DNA from: an uncultured Flavobacterium sp. | Lineage (GTDB): Bacteria; Bacteroidota; Bacteroidia; Flavobacteriales; Flavobacteriaceae | Length of the DNA: 64,000 bases | Assembly: GCF_963422545.1 (NCBI RefSeq) | Contig: NZ_OY730263.1 | Coordinates: 1-64,000 of the forward strand | Reading direction: 5' to 3' | Shown: positions 1 to 11,800 of the stretch, piece after piece | Layout of the letters: each line of letters starts with the position of its first letter | Position numbering within the stretch: position 1 is the first letter of the stretch | The notes under the pieces: model-generated | Told to the model about the DNA's origin: nothing | The model's input: only the letters and a program-made list of their open reading frames with translations | Database searches by the model: none | Position numbers and translations under genes: made by a program

Positions 1-1
1 A

Positions 2-1246
2 CAACAATTAGAAGATTACATCAGTCAAGGCCATTTGATTGGTCCAAATGGTTCGTTAACACAACAAATTTCAAAAGGAATCATTCCGTCGTTGATATTT
101 TGGGGACCTCCGGGAACAGGAAAAACAACTTTGGCACAAATTATAGCACAAGAATCTAAGCGTCCTTTTTACATATTGAGTGCAATAAATTCAGGTGTTA
201 AAGACATTCGCGATGTAATTGAAAAAGCAAAACAAAGCGGTGGATTATTTACGGCTAAAAATCCTATTTTGTTTATCGATGAGATTCACCGTTTTAGTAA
301 ATCACAACAAGATTCACTTTTGGCTGCTGTCGAAAAAGGCTGGATCACACTTATTGGTGCAACAACAGAAAACCCAAGTTTTGAAGTTATTCCTGCATTA
401 TTGTCACGTTGCCAGGTTTATATCTTAAACGCTTTTACAAAAGCTGATTTAGAGTCCTTATTGCATCGCGCAATGAAAAAGGATACTTATCTCGCCTCCA
501 AAAATATTACTCTAAAGGAAACTGAAGCTTTGCTCCGACTTTCTGGCGGAGATGGTCGAAAATTGCTAAACATTTTTGAACTTGTTATAAACGCTTCGGC
601 TGGTAATGAAGTTATCATTACCAATGATCGCGTTTTTGAATTAGTTCAGCAAAATACTGTTTTGTATGACAAAAGTGGTGAGCAGCATTATGATATTGTT
701 TCTGCATTCATCAAATCAATTCGCGGCAGTGATCCAAATGGAGCTGTATATTGGTTGGCACGAATGATTGAAGGCGGCGAAGATGTGAAATTTATTGCCC
801 GAAGAATGTTGATTTTATCAAGTGAAGATATTGGAAATGCTAATCCAACAGCATTTATTATGGCTAACAATACATTTCAGGCTGTAACAACAATTGGTTA
901 TCCTGAAAGCCGAATTATATTGAGCCAATGCGCAATTTACCTGGCAACTTGTCCTAAAAGCAATGCATCTTATATGGCGATTGGGAATGCGCAACAACTG
1001 GTTAAGCAAACGGGGGATTTGCCTGTACCAATTCATTTAAGAAACGCTCCAACCAAGCTTATGAAAGAATTGGGATATGGTGATGATTATAAATATTCGC
1101 ACGATTATGCCAATAATTTTGCTGAGCAGGAATTTTTACCGGATGCTATAAAAGAAACGGTTCTTTACAATCCGGGAAGCAATTCTAGAGAGAACAGCAA
1201 CCGTGAATTTTTAAAGAACCGTTGGAAAGATAAATATGGTTACTAA
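2..1246 (+). CDS. rarA: Replication-associated recombination protein A (AAA+ ATPase), 5' end missing
   Basis: The reading frame is open from base 2, so the gene starts before the window; 414 residues are visible. RarA/MgsA-type clamp-loader-like ATPases act at stalled replication forks. The Walker A motif GPPGTGKTT, the Walker B motif LFIDEIHRF and the sensor-1 motif GATTENPSF are all present in order. The C-terminal half has the family's oligomerisation region, with the run SIRGSDPNGAVYWLARM. The TTG at base 35 is internal: the codons before it (QQLEDYISQGH) match the family N-terminus. Only the first part, probably 10-20 residues, is lost. It converges on the minus-strand gene at 1262 with 15 bases between them. 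Confidence 0.95.
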   Translation, partial: QQLEDYISQGHLIGPNGSLTQQISKGIIPSLIFWGPPGTGKTTLAQIIAQESKRPFYILSAINSGVKDIRDVIEKAKQSGGLFTAKNPILFIDEIHRFSKSQQDSLLAAVEKGWITLIGATTENPSFEVIPALLSRCQVYILNAFTKADLESLLHRAMKKDTYLASKNITLKETEALLRLSGGDGRKLLNIFELVINASAGNEVIITNDRVFELVQQNTVLYDKSGEQHYDIVSAFIKSIRGSDPNGAVYWLARMIEGGEDVKFIARRMLILSSEDIGNANPTAFIMANNTFQAVTTIGYPESRIILSQCAIYLATCPKSNASYMAIGNAQQLVKQTGDLPVPIHLRNAPTKLMKELGYGDDYKYSHDYANNFAEQEFLPDAIKETVLYNPGSNSRENSNREFLKNRWKDKYGY

Positions 1247-1261
1247 AACCTTATTTTATAT

Positions 1262-2011
1262 TTAGAATTTTACGACAATTTTCTCTGAAACTAGTTTGTC
1301 ATTTTGATATGATTCAAAATACCATTGACCATCTTCTTTTAAGATTAAAGAACCTTGCACATTATCTTTTATTGCCATAAACACATTAGATTGTGAAGTT
1401 TTAAGCAACTTCATAACCACTTTTGGTGTTTTATCAATCAATTGATAACCTGATTCGGTTGGTTGCGCGTATAATAAATTTGGATCTTTTAAATCTGGTG
1501 AAGGAGTAGCGGCAACTAATGTTGACGCGGTAACTGCTGCAGCCGCAGAACTAACAGAAGTTGTATTTACAGTTGAAGCAACTGCTTTACCACTATATTT
1601 ATAATGCAATCCAATTACTGATTTAAAGGCATCGTCAAGACTTTCTCTATAAGCAGCTTCATAATCTTTTTCTTTACTCTTACCAACTTCTGAAGTATAA
1701 ATTACTTTTCCGTAGCAATCTTTAAATTCAATATATAGTTTTGTTACTAAAAATCCATTATCTCTTTTTACATCAACATATAACAATCCACAACGTTCAC
1801 TGTAATCTGCCGGAAGTTGTTCATTTGCATAAAAAGCCTGAAAACCTGCTTTAAGCAAATTTGATTTAGTCATTGTAGACAATCTATACTGATTTTCAGT
1901 TTTAATAAAATCATATTTTAATGGTACGATCACTGCTTTGTAATCATTTACAGATTGCGAAAATCCGATAACGGAACATAAAAGTGCAACTAACAAAAAT
2001 TTAATTCTCAT
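1262..2011 (-). CDS. Secreted protein of unknown function
   Basis: 249 residues that I do not recognise as a named family. The first 18 residues form a Sec signal peptide (a hydrophobic run ending GFSQ), so the product is exported, probably to the periplasm. Residues about 145-175 are an Ala/Ser/Thr/Val-rich linker that separates an N-terminal domain from a small C-terminal domain of alternating beta-type residues ending in KIVVKF. It lies 2 bases after the yjjG-like gene on the same strand and is probably cotranscribed with it and radC, though no functional link is evident. Confidence 0.8.
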   Translation of the reverse strand: MRIKFLLVALLCSVIGFSQSVNDYKAVIVPLKYDFIKTENQYRLSTMTKSNLLKAGFQAFYANEQLPADYSERCGLLYVDVKRDNGFLVTKLYIEFKDCYGKVIYTSEVGKSKEKDYEAAYRESLDDAFKSVIGLHYKYSGKAVASTVNTTSVSSAAAAVTASTLVAATPSPDLKDPNLLYAQPTESGYQLIDKTPKVVMKLLKTSQSNVFMAIKDNVQGSLILKEDGQWYFESYQNDKLVSEKIVVKF

Positions 2012-2013
2012 AA

Positions 2014-2700
2014 TTATAAATATTTTTTAAGTTCTAATAAATGGTTTATTTGTTTGATATTCTCAGGAGCTTCAATTTTTTTATCATTAAAAAAAATAGC
2101 ATCCAAACCGGCATTCAATGCTCCATTAACATCGGCATCAAGACAGTCTCCAATCATAATACTATTTTCTTTTGAGGCCTTAGCCAAATTTACAGCATAA
2201 TCAAAGATAATACTATTCGGCTTTTTAACACCAGCCGACTCAGAATTTGTTATCGTATTAAAATAACTGCCAAGTGCTGCATTATTAATCTTTTTGTCCT
2301 GAACGGCAGCAAAACCATTGGTAATAATATGTAAGTTATATTTTGGTTTTAAATAATCCAAAACTTCAATTGCACCATCAAAAAGATAATTATTATCAGT
2401 CAAAAACTCGATATAATCATTTGCAATTCCGTTGATATCTTCATCTGATATTTTGTAATTCAAAGCATCAAAAGAAAACTTCAATCTATTGTAACGCAAT
2501 TCTACATGAGTGATTTCATCATTTTGATATAACTTCCAACAAGCCTGATTTATTGGAGCATATTTTTCGACAAAATCTGCTGTTTTGATTTCGGGATATT
2601 TGTTTTTGAAAATACGATCGAAAGCCATTTCAGAATTTTTATCAAAATCCCAAAGTGTGTGATCTAAATCAAAAAAAATGTCTGTAATTGTGGTATTCAT
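2014..2700 (-). CDS. YjjG-type HAD family pyrimidine nucleotidase
   Basis: 228 residues, the usual length for the YjjG family of cytosolic HAD phosphatases, which remove phosphate from pyrimidine (including non-canonical) nucleoside monophosphates. HAD motif I is FFDLDHTLWDF near residues 9-19, with the nucleophile and acid/base aspartates. Motif II is the HIITNG segment. Motifs III and IV are the Lys of VKKPN and the acidic IGDCLDAD segment. It is separated by 3 bases from radC upstream and by 2 bases from the secreted protein gene downstream, so the three probably form one transcript. Confidence 0.88.
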   Translation of the reverse strand: MNTTITDIFFDLDHTLWDFDKNSEMAFDRIFKNKYPEIKTADFVEKYAPINQACWKLYQNDEITHVELRYNRLKFSFDALNYKISDEDINGIANDYIEFLTDNNYLFDGAIEVLDYLKPKYNLHIITNGFAAVQDKKINNAALGSYFNTITNSESAGVKKPNSIIFDYAVNLAKASKENSIMIGDCLDADVNGALNAGLDAIFFNDKKIEAPENIKQINHLLELKKYL

Positions 2701-2703
2701 AAG

Positions 2704-3396
2704 TTATAAAATTCCTTCATCTACAAAACTATAATAATTTGTTTCAGTAATAATCAAATGATCTAAAACTTTAACATCTAAAAGCTCACCTGCAATCTTT
2801 ATTTTCTTTGTAATTTCTAGATCAGCATTACTTGGTTGCAGATTTCCTGATGGATGATTATGACACAAAATCAAGCCTGTAGCTTTAGTTTCAAACGCAT
2901 AATGAAAAACCAAACGCGTATCAACAATAGTTCCCGTTATTCCTCCTTTACTTAGTTGTACTTTAGAAATTACTTTATTAAAATTATTAAGAAAAAGTAC
3001 CCAAAATTCCTCATGAGGAAGCTCCCCTATAATTGGCTGCATGATTTCAAAAACTGATTTGCTTGATGTAATTTTCTTTACAAACTCAGCCGCATCTTCA
3101 GATCTTCGACGGCGTCCTAATTCTAAAGCCGCAACAATTGTAATTGCCTTTGCCTCTCCTATTCCTTTAAAGCTCATTAATTGAGAAATAGACATTTTCC
3201 CTAAAGAGTTTAGATTATCTACGCTAGCTAAAATTCTTTTACTCAATGCTACTGCAGATTCATTTCGACTTCCCGAACCAATTAAAATAGCAATTAATTC
3301 TGCATCACTTAAAGCATCAATGCCTTTTAACATTAATTTTTCTCGCGGACGATCGTCTTCCGACCAATCTGAAATTGGAAAATAACCTTCTTTCAT
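2704..3396 (-). CDS. radC: RadC family JAB-domain protein
   Basis: 230 residues from the ATG at 3396; an in-frame ATG three codons earlier (3405) is possible, but the family begins near MKEG. The N-terminal helix-hairpin-helix-like region carries the typical run PREKLMLKGIDALSDAELIA. The C-terminal JAB/MPN domain has the metal-binding signature HNHPSGNLQPSNAD (HxH-x10-D). The family was named for a DNA repair phenotype in E. coli that was later questioned, so the role is uncertain. It is the first gene of a tight minus-strand trio. Confidence 0.92.
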   Translation of the reverse strand: MKEGYFPISDWSEDDRPREKLMLKGIDALSDAELIAILIGSGSRNESAVALSKRILASVDNLNSLGKMSISQLMSFKGIGEAKAITIVAALELGRRRRSEDAAEFVKKITSSKSVFEIMQPIIGELPHEEFWVLFLNNFNKVISKVQLSKGGITGTIVDTRLVFHYAFETKATGLILCHNHPSGNLQPSNADLEITKKIKIAGELLDVKVLDHLIITETNYYSFVDEGIL

Positions 3397-3517
3397 ATAA
3401 AACAATATCTGTCATTAGCTGAAAAAAAATTAAATCAGCTATTTTCTTACGAAAGGCGAATATATCAAAAAATAAGAAAAATCATTCACAAATAGCAAAT
3501 TACTATTCCAAAAAAAA

Positions 3518-3543
3518 TGCCAATTACAAAATTGCAATTGGCA
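3518..3543 (-). terminator. Hairpin terminator after mpl
   Basis: TGCCAATT and AATTGGCA form a stem around an A/T loop. On the minus strand it is followed by a run of T (bases 3517-3510). It lies 31 bases after the stop codon of mpl and fits an intrinsic terminator. Confidence 0.75.
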
Positions 3544-3573
3544 CATTATCTTATTATCTAATTGGCAAATTAT

Positions 3574-4929
3574 CTAATTAATCAACCCTTTTACTTCATC
3601 AAAGTTCAATCCTCCGTAATTTCCTGAACTCATCAATAATAAAGCTGAATTATCCAGATTTAAGTTGAATAAGTATTCTTTGAATTCTGTAGGATTCGTA
3701 TAAATAATCAAATCTTTACGATTAAATGCCGTTGCGATTTGCTCATAAGTAACTTCTTCTAATTGTTTAATTTTTACTGCATCTGGTGAATAAAACACTA
3801 CAGCAACATCTGCATATTCTAATGCTCCTTCATATTCTTTCAAGAATTCGGCATTCAAACTACTATAAGTATGCAATTCCAGACAAGCTACCAAAGTTCT
3901 GTTTGGGTATTGTTCTTTTACTGCTTTTGTCGTTGCAGCCACTTTACTTGGCGAATGCGCAAAATCTTTATAGGCAACTTTTCCTTTTCCTTCAGCAATT
4001 TTTTCAAGTCGTTTAGACGCACCTTTAAAACTGGCGATTGCTTCATAAAAATCAGCTTCGTCAACACCCATATTTTGGCAAATCCATTTGGCTCCAGCCA
4101 AATTATTCAAATTATGCGCTCCAAAAACTTCGATTGGCATATCGCCTTCCGGAGTTTCTAATAATGTAACGCCATCGCTTACGCTATATTTTGGAGTAGA
4201 ATATGCCAACTTACGAATTGGGTTTGTAGCAGCTTCAGCAACACGTTTTACTTCCGGATCATTTTCATTATAAACTAAGATTCCTCCATTTGTAATTTTT
4301 CCAATAAAAATTTCGAATTGCTCGACATAGTTTTCATACGTTGGAAAAACATTAATATGATCCCACGCAATTCCAGAAATCAAAGCAATATTAGGTTGAT
4401 ACAAATGAAACTTTGGACGTCTGTCTATTGGAGAAGACAAATATTCATCACCTTCCAGAACCATAAAATCATTCTCTTCAGTAAGATGCACCATAGTATC
4501 AAAACCTTCTAATTGTGCTCCAACCATATAATCAACTTCGATATTATGATAATGCATTACGTGCAAAATCATCGAAGTAATTGTAGTTTTTCCGTGAGAA
4601 CCTCCAATTACAACACGCGTTTTATTTTTAGATTGTTCGTATAAAAATTCAGGATACGAATAAATTTTCAATCCCAATTCCTGTGCTTTTAACAACTCCG
4701 GATTATCAGCTTTAGCGTGCATTCCTAAAATTATCGCATCAATATCAGCAGTAATTTTTTCAGGAAACCAACCTAACTCTGCAGGTAAAATTCCCTTTTT
4801 TTCTAATCTTGATTTTGATGGTTCAAAAATAGCATCATCACTTCCTGTAACCTGATATCCTTTGTTATGCAATGCTAGTGCAAGGTTGTGCATCGCACTT
4901 CCGCCAATGGCGATGAAATGTGTTTTCAT
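3574..4929 (-). CDS. mpl: UDP-N-acetylmuramate--L-Ala-gamma-D-Glu-mDAP ligase
   Basis: 451 residues, matching Mpl, the cytosolic Mur-ligase relative that joins recycled tripeptide (L-Ala-gamma-D-Glu-meso-DAP) to UDP-MurNAc during cell-wall recycling. The N-terminal Rossmann region begins FIAIGGSAMHNLALAL, as in Mpl and MurC. The ATP-binding loop GGSHGKTTITSM is near residues 108-119. The central domain has the EGDEY segment and a C-terminal Mur-ligase domain follows (FAHSPSKVAAT). It has a terminator downstream and an ATTCCAA-rich spacer upstream, so it looks monocistronic. Meso-DAP peptidoglycan fits Flavobacterium. Confidence 0.95.
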   Translation of the reverse strand: MKTHFIAIGGSAMHNLALALHNKGYQVTGSDDAIFEPSKSRLEKKGILPAELGWFPEKITADIDAIILGMHAKADNPELLKAQELGLKIYSYPEFLYEQSKNKTRVVIGGSHGKTTITSMILHVMHYHNIEVDYMVGAQLEGFDTMVHLTEENDFMVLEGDEYLSSPIDRRPKFHLYQPNIALISGIAWDHINVFPTYENYVEQFEIFIGKITNGGILVYNENDPEVKRVAEAATNPIRKLAYSTPKYSVSDGVTLLETPEGDMPIEVFGAHNLNNLAGAKWICQNMGVDEADFYEAIASFKGASKRLEKIAEGKGKVAYKDFAHSPSKVAATTKAVKEQYPNRTLVACLELHTYSSLNAEFLKEYEGALEYADVAVVFYSPDAVKIKQLEEVTYEQIATAFNRKDLIIYTNPTEFKEYLFNLNLDNSALLLMSSGNYGGLNFDEVKGLIN

Positions 4930-4985
4930 TTAAATTCCAATTTTTTAATTCCAAATTCCAATTGTTATTTGGAATTTAATTTTTG
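4930..4985. repeat. ATTCCAA repeat spacer
   Basis: Repeats of ATTCCAA in direct and inverted orientation fill the space between the TPR gene and mpl. The same word recurs at 20700-20735, 48908-48984 and 51436-51500, always between genes. Confidence 0.6.
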
Positions 4986-4997
4986 AGACTTAACTAT

Positions 4998-5684
4998 TTA
5001 CGCCTCAAATTTTCTTTTCAATTCTTGTGCCTTTTTAGGGTCTTTTAATTTATTCAAATATAAATTATATAATTTTTGAAATGTGACTTTTGATTTACCA
5101 ATTTCATTTGCTTTCATATAATTTTTTTCTGCTGATGTGTATCTTTTAAAATATTCGTCGATTCTTCCTCTCGACAAATAACCATCTACAGGCGAAAACT
5201 GTAATAATTCATTCGAATACGAAATTGCTTTTGACTCGCTTCCTCCTAAAATCCCTGGTAATTGCAGGTATATTTCGATCAAAGCCCATCTCGCCTGAAC
5301 GTGTTTTGGATTCAAAACAATTGCTTTTTCAAATGCTTCCTTCATGTCATCCACCATCGTAAAAGCCCTTATTTTATTCACTTCCATTGCTCTCATAGCC
5401 AAACAGCCTCCATATTTAAAAAAATAATCGGCTTCGGTAGGTTTTAACTCTTTCAATTTCTTGAAATATTCAGCTCCTTTAACCCATGATTTTTGATGCG
5501 CTTCAATCTCTCCTAAATATTCTAGAGTTTTGATATCGGATGGTTTTGTTTTTAAAATGGCTTCAAAAACAATTTGTGCTTCTTCATATTTTTTCGCTAG
5601 AAATAACTTTTCACCTTTTTCAAAATTCGTTTGTGACCATCCTAAAATGGGCAACAATAAAAAAAAAAGTAGTAGCTTTTTCAT
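4998..5684 (-). CDS. TPR-repeat exported protein
   Basis: 228 residues from the ATG at 5684, which opens a clear signal peptide (MKKLLLFFLLLPILGWSQ). An in-frame ATG 11 codons earlier would put non-signal residues in front, so I prefer 5684. The mature part is helical, with tetratricopeptide-like repeats. The first is around residues 20-55 (FEKGEKLFLAKKYEEAQIVF), and others lie in the next 100 residues. TPR proteins scaffold protein-protein contacts; no partner can be named. It is divergent from the large alpha-2-macroglobulin gene with 130 bases between starts. Confidence 0.85.
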   Translation of the reverse strand: MKKLLLFFLLLPILGWSQTNFEKGEKLFLAKKYEEAQIVFEAILKTKPSDIKTLEYLGEIEAHQKSWVKGAEYFKKLKELKPTEADYFFKYGGCLAMRAMEVNKIRAFTMVDDMKEAFEKAIVLNPKHVQARWALIEIYLQLPGILGGSESKAISYSNELLQFSPVDGYLSRGRIDEYFKRYTSAEKNYMKANEIGKSKVTFQKLYNLYLNKLKDPKKAQELKRKFEA

Positions 5685-5814
5685 GTTCCAAAAATAAGGA
5701 AATATAAAATGTATCATTTGCTTTTATAGATAAATTAGTAATTTGTACGAAATTTATTTTATCATCTTCCCAACCTTTAATCCAAAACCGATATCTATAT
5801 ACCAAAACTGACTT

Positions 5815-8800
5815 ATGAAAAATATCTTATTTGTTTTCTTATTGTTCACAACAGCTTTATTCGCACAACAAAATGATAAAAAATGGACAAAAGTTGCCTC
5901 TTACGAAAATGAAGGTAAAATAAAATCAGCCAGCAAAATTGTTGATCAGATCTACAAGAAAGCTGTATCTGGAAAAGATGAAGTTCAAATGATAAAATGT
6001 TTCTTTTATCAATCTAAATATCTTCAGGTTGTTGATGAAAATGCGAAAACTAAAATTTTAAACAATCTTAAAACCGATATTAATCGGGTTTCGATTCCGT
6101 CAAAAGCGATTTTGAATTTGGTTTATGCGAAATGCCTCAATAATTATTCTAATTACGACTACGCAGTTGCTGTCGTTGATAGTGCCGTTGCTGTTGTAGA
6201 TGAAGCTTCGGCATTAATAGATTCAGCTGCCGCAACAATAGATACTTCCAGAGTTGACGGTATAGCAATTCCGAAAACAGGCGACTCAAATATTGATTTC
6301 ACATCTGAAAAAGAAGTTATAGCTATTTTTGAAAAAACATTAGAAAACGAAGCAATTCTAAAAGCAACACCTTTAACAAATTATCAAGCGCTTTTTGATT
6401 TTTTGACTATCGAAAAATTAAAGACAGAAAACTTATATGATTACCTTCTTAAAGAAAACATCCAGTTTTTTACTCAAAAAATAGAACGATGGGAAATTGA
6501 AAATAGTGAAATTGCACTACATAAAAATGAACTTTTAGGCAATTCAGACGTTTTTCTAAAACTAGATTTGAATACTATAAAAGACGAAAGTCTTAGAAAA
6601 GTGCTCTCTTTATATCAAAAATTAGAGATAAGCAATCCATCTGCCGAAAATCAATTTAACCGTATTATATTCTGCAGTGAATTTTTGTCAGAACCTGATA
6701 ACGATTTAACAAAGTATCTAAATGAACTTCAACAACATTCTAATGAACCAATTCTTACTCAAAAAATTCTAATAAAAAAGGCTGAAATCTTAACTGATCA
6801 GGCTTCAAAAGAATTACATCCGGATTATAATATCGAAGCACTAAAACTATATAACGATGTAATAAAAATTAATAATCAAAGTAATGCAGCGCAAGTTGCT
6901 TTACAACAAAAACAATATATTACCTCAAAATCCTTGACAGTTCAGCTTCAGAAATACATTTATAACAATGAAAACACGAGAGCTTTTATTAGTTCCAAAA
7001 ACATTAATGACTTAAAAATATCCTTCTACAAAATAGATCAAAAAACATTCAAAGGTCTTACAGATATAGTCCCAGAATCTAAAAAAGACAGCTTAACTGC
7101 GATAATAATAAAAAACCAAAATAAAATTGCATCTAAAGATTATTTACTACAAAACAAAAATGATTATTTTTCATACACTACTGAAGTTCTTTTACCGCAG
7201 TTAGAAACCGGAAGTTATTTAGTTTATTTTGAAAGTGAATCTGATTTAAAAGATAAAAAAGCTTCTGCTTATGAAACAATTACAGTTTCAAACCTGAGTA
7301 TTCTGGCATCTCAAGAAAGCGACAAAGAAAACTTTCAGGTTCTGGATCGAAAAACAGGAAAACCGCTTGAAAATGTAACTATAAAATCATCTCGTTATAC
7401 GCTTAAAACAGATGCAAACGGATTAGCTTCTTATACCGGATCTAACAACTACGATTATAATGAGCTTATTGAATTTGCATTTGGAAATGATACTATTTTG
7501 CCAAATAAAAATTACATTCGAAACACTCAGAAATATATTGAAAACGAAGACAAAACTTTAAATGGTAAAGTCGAATTTTATTTAGATCGCGCTATTTATC
7601 GTCCGGGACAAACTGTTTATTATAAAGGAATTGCAATACAAAAGCAAAAAAACAAAACAAGCATTGTTGCGAACACTACTTTTAAAATAAGAGTTAAAGA
7701 TGCCAATTATCAAATCTTTAAAGAATTTGAAGTTACTACCAATGAATTTGGTTCGTTTTTTGGCGAATTCATTTTACCAAAAAATAGCTTAACCGGCAAC
7801 TTCAACATTTATGCAGAAATGCCTGAAAATTATACAAAAGAAGATCTTACTTTAAGCAACAAACCAAATGCATCATTTTGGGAAAACGTGAAACTTGAAG
7901 GTTCAGGAACTAATTTTAAAGTCGAAGAATATAAACGCCCAAAATTTAAAGTAGATTTTGATCCTAAAAAAGAAAGCTTTCAGGTTAATCAGTCGATTAA
8001 AGTAAATGGAACTGCAAAAGCTTTTGCCGGAAGCAACATTTCTGATGCAAAAGTGACTTATAAAGTAAATAGATTCATAAGTTATTTTAGAAATTATTTT
8101 GGAGAGGAACAAAATGAAACTATAGCAACAGGCGAAACTAAAACAGATGCTTCAGGAAAATTTGTAATAGAGTTTATTGCTCAACCATCTAAAAATGCCG
8201 TAAAAGAACAATTACCCGTTTTTAATTACAGAATAACGGCTGATGTTACTGATATTAATGGTGAAACTCACACATCAGAAACGATTATAAAAGTCGGTTA
8301 CCACGATTTGATCATCAATGCAAATATTCCAAATCGTATTGAAACCAAAGACAAAAATGAAATCACGCTTTCGAGCACAAATTTAAACGGGGAATTTTTA
8401 GCAGCTAAAGGAGAAATTAAATTGTATTTCGTAAGTCCATTTTCTAATAAATTCAAAGAACAAGTTTGGTCAAAACCAGAAATCGAAACCATTTCGGCAT
8501 CAGATTTTGAGAGATTGTTTCCCTATGAAATTCGTGAAATTAAAACTGATAAGTCAAATGATGTTTTATTATTTTCAAAGAAAATAGACACACAAAAAGA
8601 CAAAAAAATAGTGCTTGATTTTATTTCAAATTATAAATCCGGAAATTATAAAATTGTTTTTTCTGCAAAAGACACTTTTAATAATCCCATAGAATCGATT
8701 TCGGCATTTGAAATCAAACAAAGCAAAGACAAATTCAATCCAAGTAAATTATTTACAGCAGAACAAATTAATAGTGATCCTAAAAAAGATGGCTTCATCG

Positions 8801-11800
8801 AAGTTAAACTTTCTTCTGTAATTCCTGATCTTTATATCAGTACAAGCGGAAATTATCAAAATCAAATTTATTTTGAAAGTACTTCGCATCTGCAAAATAA
8901 TGAGATCACAATCAAAATTCCGCTAAAAACAGAATTCGAAAAATCAGTGCGTTTAGGTTTTGAAAGCGTTTTTGAAAATGACGTTTTTAATAATGAAATC
9001 GACGTAACGCTAAAAACAGAAGAATCTAAACTAGAATTAATTGTTGAAAGTTTTAGAAACAAAATCGAACCCGGAAGTAATGAAAAGTGGTCGTTTAAAC
9101 TAAAATCACTAAATGCCAAGAATCAAGCCGAAGTATTAGCTTCTATGTATGACAGCTCTCTAGATCAGTTTACAAAAAAAGATTGGAATCTCTTAAATAT
9201 AAGTAATTATGGATACAATAGAGCTAATTTTAAAACTGATTTAGGCTTTGAAAAAACATATTCTACTTTAGAAAACCTGAATACATTTCAATCTATTGAC
9301 AAATTCTTTAAAGAAGAAACACAATTAAACTGGTTTGGATTTGACATAAACAATAGTCGATATGGTGATTCTCTAGTCTACTCTATCGCCGAAATTAAAG
9401 ACAAAAAAGTAGGTAGTGAAACGATAAAAGGAGATCCAGATGCTGTAGCAGCTGTTCGCTTATCTACTGGTTACGCAACAGCAGCTGTTGTTGAAGAAGA
9501 TAATCAGGTTTACAATACTGCTGCTGTAGACATGACAGTAGATAAAGTCCATTTTGTAAAGCCTGTCGTAGCGTCTGCAAAGGAAACGACCGAGGATTCT
9601 GAATATTACTTCCAAACGAATAAAGTAAAGTTTATTCCCGGTCAAAAAATCACAAGTGGTTCAACGTCTATGGTTATTAAAGCTACAACTTTATATATAA
9701 TTGACGGAGAAATTTCATCAGAAGAGAATTTCAAAAAAATAGATCCTAAAAATCTTCTCGATATTGATTTTTTAACTCCAGACAAAGCCACAACTCTTTA
9801 CGGAAGCAAAGGTGCAAACGGTGCAATAATCATCACAACAAAAAAAGCCTTAGAAGCACTAACGCAAGTAAAAGCAAGAAAAAATTTATCTGAAACCGCT
9901 TTCTTTTTGCCAAATTTAAGAACAGATTCTACAGGAAAAGTAAGTTTCAATTTTACTTCTCCGGAAGCTTTAACGGCTTGGAAACTTCGTTTGTTTGCAC
10001 ATAATAAAGATGCTGTTTCCGGTTATTTAGAGAAAAGTGTTGTGACGCAAAAAGAGTTAATGCTTTTGCCTAATTTCCCACGTTTTTTCAGAGAGAAAGA
10101 TACGATTGTAATTTCTGCTAAAATTTCGAATATTACAGATAAAGCCAAAACAGGAATCGCTATTTTACAGTTTTTTGATGCTACAACCATGCAGCCAATT
10201 GATGCAAAAATGCTGAATGCAAAAAATGTTAGAAACTTTACCGTTGGCGCTTTCGGGAATACAACGGCAAGTTGGACCATTTCTATTCCGGAAGGCTTGC
10301 AAGGTGTTCAATATAAAATTTTAGCTAAATCAGGTGATTTCTCTGATGGTGAAGAAAACATTCTTCCTGTTTTGACTAACAATATGTTGGTTACGGAAAG
10401 TATTCCAATTTGGGTTCGTGAGAATTCTACAAAAGAATATACGTTTGAGAATTTAAAAAACAATAATTCTACAACTTTAAAAAATCATCAGCTTACGTTA
10501 GAATATACTTCAAATCCTTCGTGGATTGCGATTCAGTCTTTGCCATATCTAATGGAATATGAACACGAATGTGCTGAACAAACTTTTGCCCGTTTTTATG
10601 CCAATGCTTTGGCTTCAGAAATCATTTCGAGTAATCCGAAGATTGCAGCTGTTTTTGAAGATTGGAGAAAAAACGGAAAATTGAATTCTAAACTGGAAGA
10701 AAACGAAGAATTAAAATCAATTATTCTGGCAGAAACTCCTTGGCTAAATGATGCTCAAAGTGAAGACGAAAAGAAAAAGAATCTGGCTCTTTTATTTGAT
10801 TTAGAAAAAATGAAAACTTCTCAAGAAGCCACTTTCGATAAATTAAAGCAAAAGCAAAAACCTTCAGGAGGATTTTCATGGTTTGACGGAAGTGACGAAA
10901 GCGAATACATTACAAGACATATTCTGGCCGGCTTAGGTCATTTATCTAAACTGAATAAAACAGAAGAAACGAACACAAAAATTGATGCCATTGCCAAAAC
11001 CGGAATTCCGTTTCTGGATAATAAATTTTTAGAATATTTTAAAAGTCAGACAAAAAATCTAAAAGCCACAGAAAAACTAATCTGGATTAATCCTTATTCT
11101 GATTTGCATTATTTGTACACCAGAAGTTTCTATTTAGACAAATATCCGCTTTCAGATACTTTGAAAAAAGCGACCAAATTATACTTGGAAACTGCTAAGA
11201 AAGATTGGCTTTCTTATTCACTTTACGAAAAAGGATTGGCAGCGTTAACTTTAAATCGTTTTGGAGAAAAAGAAACGTCTAAAAAAATCATTGAAAGTCT
11301 AAAAGAAACGGCTTCGAATAATGAAGATTGGGGAATGTACTGGATCTCGAATAAAGCTGGTTGGTATTGGTATCAGGCGCCTATAGAAACTCAGGCTTTA
11401 TTGATTGAGGCTTTCGCCGAAGTAAATCACGATACCAAATCTGTAGATGCGATGAAAGTTTGGTTATTAAAAAACAAACAGACTAAAAACTGGCCAACAA
11501 CAAAATCTACTACCGAAGCTATTTATGCTTTATTAATGCAAGGAAACGATTGGCTGTCTGTAAAAGACAATACGGTTATTAAAATTGGAGATGAAAAAAT
11601 TCTAACTAAGAAATTAGCCGAAAACGAAAAAGAAGCTGAAACCGGCTATTTGAAACTCAACTGGAAAGCCAATGAAGTTAAAAAAGAAATGGCTTCGATA
11701 AACATTCAAAACAAATCTAAAGTTCCCGGTTTTGGAGGTGTTTACTGGCAGTATTTTGAAGATTTGGATAAAATCAAAACAAATTCAGGAGCGGTTTTAT

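Noticed and set aside
3786..4273. Overlapping plus-strand frames opposite mpl
   Set aside because: Shadow frames of a well-recognised gene.
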